DNA of 6,393 bases from assembly GCA_014894735.1 (NCBI GenBank), contig JADBKX010000163.1, positions 1,301 through 7,693 on the forward strand, written 5' to 3'. The stretch's first letter is position 1; each line of letters opens with the position of its first letter. A program made the position numbers and the translations under genes. Shown one piece after another: positions 1 through 6,160 of this stretch. A model generated the notes under the pieces. That model worked only from the letters and a program-made list of their open reading frames with translations. It made no database searches and was not told the origin of the DNA. The DNA is from Candidatus Sediminicultor sextus (GTDB lineage Bacteria > Atribacterota > Phoenicimicrobiia > Phoenicimicrobiales > Phoenicimicrobiaceae).

Positions 1-30
1 ATTTATTTTAAATTCTTTGTAGTGCTAAAT

Positions 31-819
31 CTAGTATTGATCAGCATAACGCCACCACGCCAAAGTGCCAATTAATCCAAAAATACTGGTTAAAAAGAGA
101 ATGATATAACTTGCAATCCCTAATTGTGCGCTTCCAACCCCTGTAGCACCACTGTATAGTGCCGGAATCGCCCAGGGGAAATAGGGACCAAGACCCACCA
201 AGCCAATAAATTGGGCAATAATGAGGGTAAGAATGGCAAAACCTATAGGAGGCAAATATCCGCGGCCATAACTGGCAAAAAATGCCACCGGGGTACAAAG
301 CAAAATCGTAAGCAGAGAAATTACCATAAATAGGTAAGCACTAGGAAAAGCAATTTCACTCGACCATCCGGGAAGTTTTATTATTCCTCCGACTATGAGC
401 CCAATAGCAAATAAAACGAATGAGAGTAAAACACACCAAATTGCCACAACGATAAATTTCGATAAAACGATGGATGATCGTGGGGTAGGTAACGCAAGTA
501 AATCTTTTACCGTCCGGTCAGAATATTCGCGGCCAAAAACCCAGCTTGTGACAAAGGCGAATCCTATTAATCCCACCCCAGCAATGATTTGATTGAGTAA
601 TCCGAAATAAGTTTGCCAATCAACATTTCCAAATCTTAACATAGCTGCCTTAGTACCTATCATACCCAATTTGCTGGAAAATTCCGGATTTTTTACCACA
701 AACATTAATACGCCAATCATAAAAGGTATGAATACAAAAGCCAAAATGGTTATCCAAAGTATTTTAGACCTATAAATTTTTAGGCTTTCAGCCCAAATAG
801 CTGAAAAAATATTCTTCAT
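31..819 (-). CDS. ABC-2 type transporter permease, BcrB/LanE-like
   Basis: Integral membrane subunit of an ABC exporter; it should pair with the ATPase encoded just upstream. The 262 residues contain six hydrophobic segments, roughly 19-42, 72-95, 118-147, 161-183, 189-211 and 235-256. The cytoplasmic loop after segment 2 carries FGREYSDRTVKDLLALP (95-111), a conserved stretch in ABC-2 permeases of the bacitracin/lantibiotic-immunity group, where it probably contacts the ATPase. The ATG overlaps the ATPase stop codon as ATGA, and a GAAGGA ribosome binding site lies 8 bases upstream, so the start is well supported and translation is probably coupled. There is no second permease gene in the window, so the transporter is probably a homodimer of this subunit, unless another permease lies beyond the left edge. 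The substrate cannot be read from the sequence. Confidence 0.92.
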   Translation of the reverse strand: MKNIFSAIWAESLKIYRSKILWITILAFVFIPFMIGVLMFVVKNPEFSSKLGMIGTKAAMLRFGNVDWQTYFGLLNQIIAGVGLIGFAFVTSWVFGREYSDRTVKDLLALPTPRSSIVLSKFIVVAIWCVLLSFVLFAIGLIVGGIIKLPGWSSEIAFPSAYLFMVISLLTILLCTPVAFFASYGRGYLPPIGFAILTLIIAQFIGLVGLGPYFPWAIPALYSGATGVGSAQLGIASYIILFLTSIFGLIGTLAWWRYADQY

Positions 820-1733
820 TTTACATTTCCTTCAATTGTTCTTAAAAAATACGACTCAAGGTCTTCCTCTTCAACCTTCAGCAAAGTTGGTGGTAAACCT
901 GCATGTACTAAAATACTTGCTATGTGTTCAGGATGATTTATTGCTTCCTTGCCTGTTACTTCCAGGTTGCCGTTTTTGGACAGATTTATTGAATATCCAT
1001 GGTTAATAAGCATTAATTTTACTGCCTCTTTGTTGCGGGCATTGATAACAAGTCTCTTATCGAGAAGACGCTCCAACTGATCTGCGTTTAATTCCCGTAT
1101 CAACCGCCCTTCATGGATAATTCCAATACGAGTGGCAAATTTGGATATCTCCCCCAAAATATGGCTGGATATAAATATGGTAACTCCATGATTAGAAGCA
1201 AGATCACCAAACAGTTCCCGTATCTCAACAATACCAGCGGGATCCAACCCGTTAGCAGGCTCGTCCAAAATTAGAATATCCGGATGGTGTAAAAGCGCTT
1301 TTGCCAAGCCAAGCCGTTGTGCGTTCCCCAAAGACAAGTTTTTTGCTTTTATGTCTCGGTAAGAAGTCAACCGCAGTTTGCCAATCACCACCTCAACCGA
1401 TTTTTTATCCGGCATTCGACGCAATCGGCGTATAATTTCAAGATTTCCCCAAACTGTAAGTTCAGGATACGAAGAAGGAGTTTCTACAAGATATCCAACC
1501 CTTTCCCATAAGCTGCAACTACCAGCACTAACTTTTTCCCCAAATAAAAAGGCCGAACCTGCTGTGGGGCGGATCATTCCCAGGAGCATGCGAATGGTCG
1601 TTGTTTTACCCGCACCGTTAAGTCCCAAAAATCCGTAAATCTCACTTTTTCTAACTTTTAAGGAAACACTTTCTACAGCGTGCACATTATCAAAATATTT
1701 GCTTAAATTTTCTGTTCTGATGACATCTTCCAT
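816..1733 (-). CDS. ABC transporter ATP-binding protein, BcrA/LanF-like
   Basis: Cytoplasmic ATPase that drives the permease encoded next to it. Numbering from the ATG at 1733 (305 residues): Walker A GLNGAGKTT at 37-45, signature LSLGN at 133-137 in place of LSGGQ, Walker B ILILDEP with D157 and E158, D-loop NGLDP, and switch His191. Where most ABC ATPases have a Q-loop glutamine this one has E84 (YLVETPSSYP); this 'E-loop' is known from lantibiotic-immunity LanF proteins and BcrA-like ATPases. Residues after about 215 form the extra C-terminal region usual in this group. The frame is open to a GTG at 1811 that overlaps the preceding gene. I prefer ATG 1733 because conserved sequence begins there and the length then fits the family. 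Its GAGGAG (1751-1756) is an unusually distant 17 bases away. Role in peptide or antibiotic efflux is inferred. Confidence 0.95.
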   Translation of the reverse strand: MEDVIRTENLSKYFDNVHAVESVSLKVRKSEIYGFLGLNGAGKTTTIRMLLGMIRPTAGSAFLFGEKVSAGSCSLWERVGYLVETPSSYPELTVWGNLEIIRRLRRMPDKKSVEVVIGKLRLTSYRDIKAKNLSLGNAQRLGLAKALLHHPDILILDEPANGLDPAGIVEIRELFGDLASNHGVTIFISSHILGEISKFATRIGIIHEGRLIRELNADQLERLLDKRLVINARNKEAVKLMLINHGYSINLSKNGNLEVTGKEAINHPEHIASILVHAGLPPTLLKVEEEDLESYFLRTIEGNVK

Positions 1734-1795
1734 AATTTCTAATTTATTTACTCCTCTATTGAAACACCAAAAGCTCTGGTTATATAGCCCATAAG

Positions 1796-2677
1796 TTATA
1801 ACTTTTGCCACAACATCTTTCCATTTTTAAAAATCGGATGGATAATCTTTTGGTCAAACAGATAACTTAAATGTGCAGAAATAGTAATCAAAGTAAGAAC
1901 AAACTGGGAAGAAGATAGTTCTATATTGTGATTCTGGGCTATGGCAGCTAAAATATCTTCCCGGGAAATAGGTTTATCACATAAGGAGGCGACTCTGCTA
2001 CTCATTTTTAAGAGATGCTCTTTATTTATTTTAATTAAATCTTGTATATTATCCGTCAGTTTTGCATGCGAAGGAATAAAAAATTTTCCTTCTATTTTTT
2101 CCAATAATAAATAAGTTTTTAGCATGGCTTCTACATCGGCACAAACGGTTAATATATACTTATCAAATATCTCCGGAGAAAACAGGCTGTCTGCTAAAAA
2201 ATAGACCTTATCCGGTGTCTTAATACCGATCATCTGTAAGAAATGTCCGGCTAGTGGAAATGCCGTTAAATCAGTACTGGTAATTGGTCCATCATCTTTG
2301 ATAATGCAAGTGACTCTGGAGGGTTGGGCTTGCAAGAACTTATTTCGCAAAGATTTAAAAGGATAAGCTCCCCATAACAGAAACGGTTCTAAATCTGGAT
2401 GCTCGATAAAGGTGCTTTCTATGGAAGTAGCGGCAATATCACAATTGGTTTTTTTCTGTAAATAGTTGTTACCTCCGATATGGTCCGCATTGGAATGAGT
2501 ATTAATGATAGTTCTTAACTTCCATCCCTGTTTTTCCAAAAGTTGGTATATTTTCCGCCCGGCTGATTCGTCATTACCGCTATCAATTAAAATAACTTGA
2601 TTTCCTTCTAAATAGAGACCGATATTGATTAGACCCGGGATGTAAAAGGTCTTTTCTGTAATTTGTTTTAATTCCAT
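1796..2677 (-). CDS. Metallo-beta-lactamase-fold hydrolase with variant HxNxDH motif
   Basis: Predicted soluble hydrolase of the metallo-beta-lactamase superfamily. Numbered from the upstream ATG at 2716, the recognisable sites are the strand ending VILIDSGND (41-49), the metal motif THSNADHIGGN (73-83), GH with H158, AD with D176, and SHA with H217. The superfamily motif is HxHxDH; here the second His is Asn76, while the other expected ligands are present. Residues from about 235 to 306 follow the catalytic fold and look helical, resembling a small winged-helix-like tail. Three in-frame ATGs compete (2716, 2692, 2677). I chose 2677 because the MELKQITEKTFYIPG fold start follows it and GGATGG lies 12 bases upstream, whereas 2716 has no ribosome binding site. 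It ends 62 bases before the ABC ATPase, so co-transcription is likely. The substrate is unknown; a lactamase role is not implied. Confidence 0.88.
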   Translation of the reverse strand: MELKQITEKTFYIPGLINIGLYLEGNQVILIDSGNDESAGRKIYQLLEKQGWKLRTIINTHSNADHIGGNNYLQKKTNCDIAATSIESTFIEHPDLEPFLLWGAYPFKSLRNKFLQAQPSRVTCIIKDDGPITSTDLTAFPLAGHFLQMIGIKTPDKVYFLADSLFSPEIFDKYILTVCADVEAMLKTYLLLEKIEGKFFIPSHAKLTDNIQDLIKINKEHLLKMSSRVASLCDKPISREDILAAIAQNHNIELSSSQFVLTLITISAHLSYLFDQKIIHPIFKNGKMLWQKL

Positions 2678-2755
2678 GTTGCCATTATCCATCCTTTCAT
2701 GTTCTATTTTGTTCATTTAGGGTGATATCTAATTTTTATTCAACTTATTGCTAAA

Positions 2756-2785
2756 TATTTAGTAGCTTTTTATCACTTTTGTCAC
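2756..2785 (-). promoter_or_regulatory. Weak candidate promoter for the MBL-ABC unit
   Basis: Between panB and the MBL gene the minus strand reads GTGACA (2780-2785), an 18-base spacer, then TAAATA (2756-2761). The -35 matches five of six consensus bases but the -10 only three. The -10 lies inside a perfect 12-base palindrome, CTAAATATTTAG (2751-2762), which could be an operator. The region is very AT-rich, so chance matches are expected; the main support is that the 110-base gap after panB is the natural place for a promoter for the downstream three genes. Confidence 0.25.
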
Positions 2786-2827
2786 ATTACCTACTTCTAC
2801 AATTTTCGTTTTTCTATTAAAAAAGAC

Positions 2828-3682
2828 TTATTCAAACTCTTTCAGCATCTTATAAAACTCTTCTTCTTTACCTTTTAAAATATGATAGCAATGATCATCA
2901 GTAGGAAAGGCTCCGGTCTTTACATCCTTAATATATTCTTTAAAAGCATTAGTCTCTACCTCAGCAACATTGGCATATTTTTTAACAAATTTAGGAGTAA
3001 AGGCTTGGAATAGGCCCAACATATCTCCACAGATTAATACCTGCCCGTCACAGGGTCCCCCTGCCCCAATAGAGTATACTGGAATAGTCAGCTTTTTAGC
3101 AATAAAGACGGTTAATTCCGGAGGAACTGCCTCTAATAGAAGGGCGTAACCACCAGCTTCCTGGATGGCTAAGGCATCTTTGATTAATTCTCGGGCACTT
3201 TCTGCCTCTCTGCCTTGGGCCTTAAACCCACCTAACTGGCCTGAGCTCTGAGGGGTTAGACCAATGTGACCCATAACTAATATTCCGGCATCAGCTATAG
3301 CCCTTATTTTACTGCAGACCCTCTTCCCTCCTTCTAATTTTACGGCATCCATATCCGCCTCTTGGAGAAAACGCCCGGCATTTCTGACTGCTTCCTGATC
3401 GGAAATCTGATAGGACATAAAGGGCATATCTCCTATACAAAAAGTATTCGGTGCTCCTCGTCGAACTGCCTGGCAATGAGAGATACAATCCGCCATAGTA
3501 ACTGGGATTGTCCCTTGATAACCCAATACTACCATCCCTAAGGAATCACCGACTAAGATCATATCCATACCGGCTTGTTCAACAAAAGATGCAGTAGGGA
3601 AATCATAAGCAGTTACCCAGGCTACTTGTTCTCCTTCCTTTTTCATTTTTATGAAATCTAAACGGGTCTTCTTTTTAGCCAT
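2828..3682 (-). CDS. panB: 3-methyl-2-oxobutanoate hydroxymethyltransferase
   Basis: Ketopantoate hydroxymethyltransferase, the first committed step of pantothenate (hence coenzyme A) synthesis: transfers a one-carbon unit from 5,10-methylenetetrahydrofolate to 2-oxoisovalerate in the cytoplasm. The 284 residues cover the full (beta/alpha)8 barrel at normal family length. Visible sites: VTAYD (23-27), the metal ligands D46 (LVGDSLG), D85 (IGDMPF) and E117 (VKLEGG), the GHIGLTPQS stretch (138-146), the probable catalytic E184 (LLLEAVP), and SIGAGGPCDGQ (204-214). The ATG at 3682 follows a strong AGGAAGGA ribosome binding site at 7 bases. panC, panD and panE are not in the window, so it is not in a pan operon here. 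A good promoter lies upstream, in line with a single-gene unit. No key residue appears to be missing. Confidence 0.97.
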   Translation of the reverse strand: MAKKKTRLDFIKMKKEGEQVAWVTAYDFPTASFVEQAGMDMILVGDSLGMVVLGYQGTIPVTMADCISHCQAVRRGAPNTFCIGDMPFMSYQISDQEAVRNAGRFLQEADMDAVKLEGGKRVCSKIRAIADAGILVMGHIGLTPQSSGQLGGFKAQGREAESARELIKDALAIQEAGGYALLLEAVPPELTVFIAKKLTIPVYSIGAGGPCDGQVLICGDMLGLFQAFTPKFVKKYANVAEVETNAFKEYIKDVKTGAFPTDDHCYHILKGKEEEFYKMLKEFE

Positions 3683-3758
3683 TGGTTAATCCTTCCTTTC
3701 TATTTTTATGATATATCTTCTAATTATACGGATACAGAGAACTGTGCCTTATGTTTTT

Positions 3759-3787
3759 ATTATAACAAAACCCTATCCCGAGTACAA
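3759..3787 (-). promoter_or_regulatory. Extended -10 promoter for panB
   Basis: On the minus strand a perfect TATAAT (3759-3764) is preceded by TGT, giving the extended -10 form TGnTATAAT. A partial -35, TTGTAC (3782-3787), sits at the ideal 17-base spacing. This predicts a transcript start near 3752 and a leader of about 70 bases before panB. The leader contains only a short ACAG/CTGT hairpin and no riboswitch that I recognise. This is the best promoter match I found in the window. Confidence 0.65.
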
Positions 3788-3856
3788 TTTTAAAGTAGAA
3801 AGCATTAAGCTGAATATGCTATCTATATCGTCTACTGGTTATGAATCATTCCAATT

Positions 3857-3874
3857 AGATACTACACAGTATCT
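3857..3874. repeat. Short inverted repeat over the GerMN stop codon
   Basis: AGATACT and AGTATCT form a perfect 7-bp stem with the 4-base loop ACAC, spanning the TAG of the GerMN gene. Read on the plus strand it runs directly into five T residues, the layout of an intrinsic terminator; read on the minus strand, the coding direction, no T run follows. The stem has little GC, so it is weak. It could stop antisense transcription entering the GerMN gene, or be coincidental. Confidence 0.3.
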
Positions 3875-4452
3875 TTTTCCTCAAATACTAAAGAGGTTTT
3901 AAATGGAGTTTCGTCACAGAAATCATTCTCTTCATAGCAACCTATTTGCATCCATTCATAAAAAGTTGCTGGTTTACCCTCAATAGCGAATATGACTTTA
4001 ACCACGGTAGGAAATTGCTGAAGCGTGGTTTCAACTTCGGCAAAAAATTCAGCACTGCCACAACTGGTACTAGCATTGGGAATCATTTGACGGAGGTCTT
4101 TCAAATCAACATAGGCAGTACCACTCTTAACTTTTACACTTTTAAGAATATCCTGGGTCTCTTTAGAAAACCAGGAGATATAGCCTTGAGATTTCTCCTC
4201 TTCAGTTGGTCCCTTAAATAACTCCTTTAGAGCGGCTTTTGCCACCTCAACAGTTTTTGGAATAATTCTATTTAATGAATAAACTTTACTGCAGTCTTCT
4301 AGGTTTGGATTAAGAGTGATATTGTTGAAATAAACTTTAATGGTCATCGTCTCTTCTGATATTGGTTCTGGATTTAAATATTGAAAAATACAATAACCAA
4401 TTCCTCTAATCACCACTATGGCAATAACCATTAAAATGATTTTTTTAAACAT
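3862..4452 (-). CDS. Membrane-anchored GerMN-domain protein
   Basis: A 196-residue protein with a single N-terminal membrane anchor (about residues 4-26) and an extracytoplasmic GerMN domain (about 37-165). Recognisable GerMN features are KVYFNN (39-44), the AKAALKELFKGPTEEE block (71-86) after a PKTVEV strand, SVKVKSGTAYVDL (105-117), and the TTLQQFPTVVKVIFAIEGK segment (142-160). GerM of Bacillus acts in spore germination and sporulation, but the domain also occurs in lipoproteins and envelope proteins of non-sporulating bacteria, so sporulation is not proven. There is no lipobox: C21 lies inside the helix without the usual LxxC context. Four further cysteines (54, 131, 172, 179) could form disulfides outside the cell. 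No partner gene is adjacent; panB follows after about 180 bases with its own promoter. The exact role is unknown. Confidence 0.85.
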   Translation of the reverse strand: MFKKIILMVIAIVVIRGIGYCIFQYLNPEPISEETMTIKVYFNNITLNPNLEDCSKVYSLNRIIPKTVEVAKAALKELFKGPTEEEKSQGYISWFSKETQDILKSVKVKSGTAYVDLKDLRQMIPNASTSCGSAEFFAEVETTLQQFPTVVKVIFAIEGKPATFYEWMQIGCYEENDFCDETPFKTSLVFEEKDTV

Positions 4453-4453
4453 A

Positions 4454-4476
4454 TGATTATATAATCAAATCCTTTA
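4454..4476 (-). promoter_or_regulatory. Palindrome between the RBS and start of the GerMN gene
   Basis: The only Shine-Dalgarno-like sequence for this gene, AAAGGA (4470-4475), is 17 bases from the ATG, too far for normal use. Fourteen of those bases are a perfect palindrome, TGATTATATAATCA (4454-4467). Folded as a small hairpin it would bring the ribosome binding site close to the start codon, as known for T4 gene 38. It could equally be a protein-binding operator. No other in-frame start codon lies between the upstream stop and this ATG. Confidence 0.4.
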
Positions 4477-4496
4477 TGAAAATTTAGGAAAAGTTA

Positions 4497-4532
4497 CCGG
4501 ATTAGTTAACTCCGGGCTGAACTTCCGGGAGT
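4497..4532 (-). promoter_or_regulatory. Two mutually exclusive hairpins upstream of the GerMN gene
   Basis: In minus-strand order, segment 1 (4532-4525, ACTCCCGG) can pair with segment 2 (4515-4509, CCGGAGT) with one bulged base. Segment 2 can alternatively pair, through CCGGA, with segment 3 (4501-4497, TCCGG). The GC-rich segments stand out in an AT-rich gap. A possible -10, TATACT (4530-4535), touches segment 1, so whether all three segments are transcribed is open. No T run follows. Regulatory meaning is speculative. Confidence 0.25.
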
Positions 4533-4578
4533 ATAAATAGTAAAATCAGCACTTTATTTAAAAAGTCCTATCCTATTT

Positions 4579-4692
4579 TTATCCTGATAAGAACTTTTTT
4601 AAACCATTTTCCCAGCTTTTCGCCACTTCAACGGCAAAACTTTTAAGATCCATTCCCTTGTTTTGAGCTTCCTCGAGGTCTATCCATTTTTC
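4579..4692 (-). pseudogene. 3' fragment of a lost gene, 37 codons
   Basis: The minus strand has an open frame of 37 codons ending in TAA at 4579, beginning EKWIDLEEAQ and ending LKKFLSG. Its composition is protein-like: amphipathic helix patterning (SFAVEVAKSWENGLKKF) and codons like those of the neighbouring genes. It has no start of its own except an internal ATG at residue 14, without a good ribosome binding site. The frame stays open into the adjoining repeat-like motif and meets a TAG at 4717. This fits the C-terminal end of a gene whose 5' part was lost or replaced. I do not recognise the family. A spurious open frame remains possible, since it is short. Confidence 0.45.
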
Positions 4693-4720
4693 AAAAATAA
4701 AGATTTGACCCCATTCCTAC
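4691..4720. repeat. REP/Y1-transposase-type end motif
   Basis: The plus-strand segment starting TCAAAAATAAAGATTTGACC and continuing through CCATTCCTAC closely resembles the short conserved motif (forms such as AAAAATAAAGACCTGACCCC) that I associate with the ends of REP-associated IS200-like (RAYT) transposase units in many genomes. That association is from memory and not checked. Within it, TCAAA and TTTGA can pair across an 8-base loop. It abuts the point where the truncated gene frame begins, which suggests an insertion or excision scar. No transposase ORF and no second copy were found in the window. Confidence 0.4.
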
Positions 4721-4850
4721 CTTTAATATAGAGATTATGTATAGAGACAAGACAGAATATATTGCTGCCTAGTTTTTTAAATTATTACAATAAAATACAG
4801 TGTCTAAAGGAGAGTTTGCGGGTTGACTTTTAACATAGTAACTATTTATT
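4721..4850. other. Non-coding AT-rich gap downstream of the methyltransferase gene
   Basis: I see no gene, tRNA or clear terminator here. The minus strand is interrupted by stops in all frames. Only a weak ATAGT/ACTAT stem follows the methyltransferase TAG, without a T run. The plus strand has TTGACT at 4823-4828 but no gene to serve. With the fragment, the repeat motif and the hairpins described separately, this completes the gap of about 400 bases between the methyltransferase and GerMN genes. Confidence 0.6.
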
Positions 4851-6059
4851 CTAATATTTTCCATAATCTCTGGCAGTATCGAAAAGTCTCAGGCATTTCT
4901 CTGGAGATACCTCTTGTTGAATGTTGTGGACTGCAGCAAAGACAAAACCTCCTTCCGGAGCAAAGATATCGATCCTTTTCTTCACGTCATTCTCAACTTC
5001 TTCTAAAGTACCGAAGGGAAGTATCCTTTGGGTATCACATCCACCACCCCAAAAGACTATGTCTTTACCGAATTTCTTCTTCAATAATTCTGGAGACATC
5101 CCCTTTGCACTCGTCTGAACCGGATTTAAGATCTGTATGCCTGCATCGATTAAATCAGGGATCAGTTTACTCACCGCTCCGCAAGAATGCAGAAAAATAT
5201 AAACATCGCTCCTCTTTTTTATAAAATCGCATAGAGCTTTCAGATGAGGTTTAAACAATTGCCTAAACATCTCTATGGATATTTGTAAATCCTCTTGGGT
5301 ACCATAATCGTCTCCCAAAATAATGATATCTATATATTTCCCAACTCTACTAAGATACCGTTCGATTTCTTCGAGGTATTTCTCCTCAAGTTTACTGAGA
5401 AAGTATTCGATGAACGACTTATCCAATATCAACCTTTCCATAAACTCTTGGTATCCGAATAACGTATGTCCCATTTCCATAAAATTACCACCAAAAGATC
5501 CCAGAATTACACAGTCTGTATTATTCTTTATCTCTCTCGCTTGTGCTTCCAGAAAATCAAGTTCTTCACCCGTGATTCTATTAGAGAGAATGATGTCAAT
5601 TTCTTTACGTTCACTTGCATTAGCCAGCGGTGTGTATCTGCTATCAAAGTAATAACCACCTTTTGGCATTAAAGCAACTATCTTTCCCTCTATTTCAATC
5701 GCCAATGAACCATCCGCCAATCCTTTCGGATTAAAGTCTGTTGGAACATAATATTCTCCACCATCTAAAAACAGGTCCATTTGTTTCCAACTATTTATTC
5801 GTGTTCCAAAACCACCATCGAGTCTCTTTAGCTCAACAACATCTGAGCTTACTCTTTCCCTTATCTCCTCATCAACTACAGCTAATTGTTGGCCAAGATC
5901 AAATATTTTCACAGACTTGTCTTCACAATTCAAATAACGTTTGAGTTTGTTGTAGGCAATGGCATGGATTCCTGATGAACGCATCCCACCGAGGTCTATT
6001 GGTACACGATCCGGTTCTTCGTGCTTAAGAGTAAGGAGGATTCTTTCTCTTGATTTCAT
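4851..6059 (-). CDS. URO-D superfamily methyltransferase, corrinoid type
   Basis: A 402-residue cytoplasmic TIM-barrel protein of the uroporphyrinogen decarboxylase superfamily. It opens with the typical SRERILLTLKHEEPDRVPIDLGG (3-25). Further on are GSFGGNFMEMGHTLFGYQEF (187-206), LGDDYGTQ (248-255), LHSCGAV (290-296) and WGGGCDTQRILPFGT (337-351). H291, C293 and C341 give the His-x-Cys...Cys zinc set known from MtaA/MtbA-type methyltransferases, which move methyl groups between a corrinoid protein and a thiol or folate acceptor. This set argues against HemE, the heme-pathway decarboxylase, and no heme genes are near. The ATG has AGAGG at a 9-base spacing. The usual partners (corrinoid protein, substrate-specific methyltransferase, activating ATPase) are absent from the window, so the methyl donor is unknown; methoxyl or methylamine compounds are possible. 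Subfamily placement is less certain than superfamily. Confidence 0.9.
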   Translation of the reverse strand: MKSRERILLTLKHEEPDRVPIDLGGMRSSGIHAIAYNKLKRYLNCEDKSVKIFDLGQQLAVVDEEIRERVSSDVVELKRLDGGFGTRINSWKQMDLFLDGGEYYVPTDFNPKGLADGSLAIEIEGKIVALMPKGGYYFDSRYTPLANASERKEIDIILSNRITGEELDFLEAQAREIKNNTDCVILGSFGGNFMEMGHTLFGYQEFMERLILDKSFIEYFLSKLEEKYLEEIERYLSRVGKYIDIIILGDDYGTQEDLQISIEMFRQLFKPHLKALCDFIKKRSDVYIFLHSCGAVSKLIPDLIDAGIQILNPVQTSAKGMSPELLKKKFGKDIVFWGGGCDTQRILPFGTLEEVENDVKKRIDIFAPEGGFVFAAVHNIQQEVSPEKCLRLFDTARDYGKY

Positions 6060-6095
6060 ATGTTTATACCTCTTTTGATTCCAATATTCAAGCTC

Positions 6096-6149
6096 TTAAT
6101 AGACATATTTTTTATCTTCCATTAATTTAAAACATTTCTTTTTAATCAT
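6096..6149 (-). CDS. Possible 17-codon leader peptide
   Basis: A minute ORF (MIKKKCFKLMEDKKYVY) with a textbook ribosome binding site: AAGGA (6156-6160) is 6 bases before the ATG. The binding site directly abuts the foot of the long hairpin at 6161-6207, and the ORF stops 36 bases before the methyltransferase start. It is rich in Lys (6 of 17), which is common by chance in AT-rich DNA. It could be a translated leader, the 5' remnant of a lost gene, or coincidence. Confidence 0.25.
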   Translation of the reverse strand: MIKKKCFKLMEDKKYVY

Positions 6150-6160
6150 TTGTTATCCTT

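Noticed and set aside
395..1638. Plus-strand open frames opposite the ABC permease and ATPase genes
   Set aside because: They are antisense shadows of strongly conserved coding sequence with no ribosome binding sites or recognisable motifs.
1734..1811. N-terminal extension of the ABC ATPase to the GTG at 1811
   Set aside because: The extra 26 residues have no family counterpart, overlap the MBL gene and lack a good ribosome binding site.
2678..2716. Use of the first ATG (2716) for the MBL protein
   Set aside because: No ribosome binding site precedes it, and the 13 extra polar residues do not fit the fold start.
2800..2830. Terminator after panB (TCTTTTTT just past the stop)
   Set aside because: A T run is present, but the only stem before it is about 5 bp of A/T-rich pairs with a long loop, too weak to call.
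4823..5224. Plus-strand open frame of 133 codons overlapping the methyltransferase 3' end
   Set aside because: It lies antisense to a clearly conserved gene and its translation shows no domain or ordinary protein pattern.
4851..6059. Calling this gene hemE
   Set aside because: It carries the His-x-Cys...Cys zinc set of methyltransferases, is longer than typical HemE, and has no heme-pathway neighbours.
6063..6091. TTGAAT / 17-base spacer / TATAAA promoter-like pair just before the methyltransferase start
   Set aside because: Transcription would begin at about the start codon and remove the AGAGG ribosome binding site, so it is probably a chance match in AT-rich sequence.
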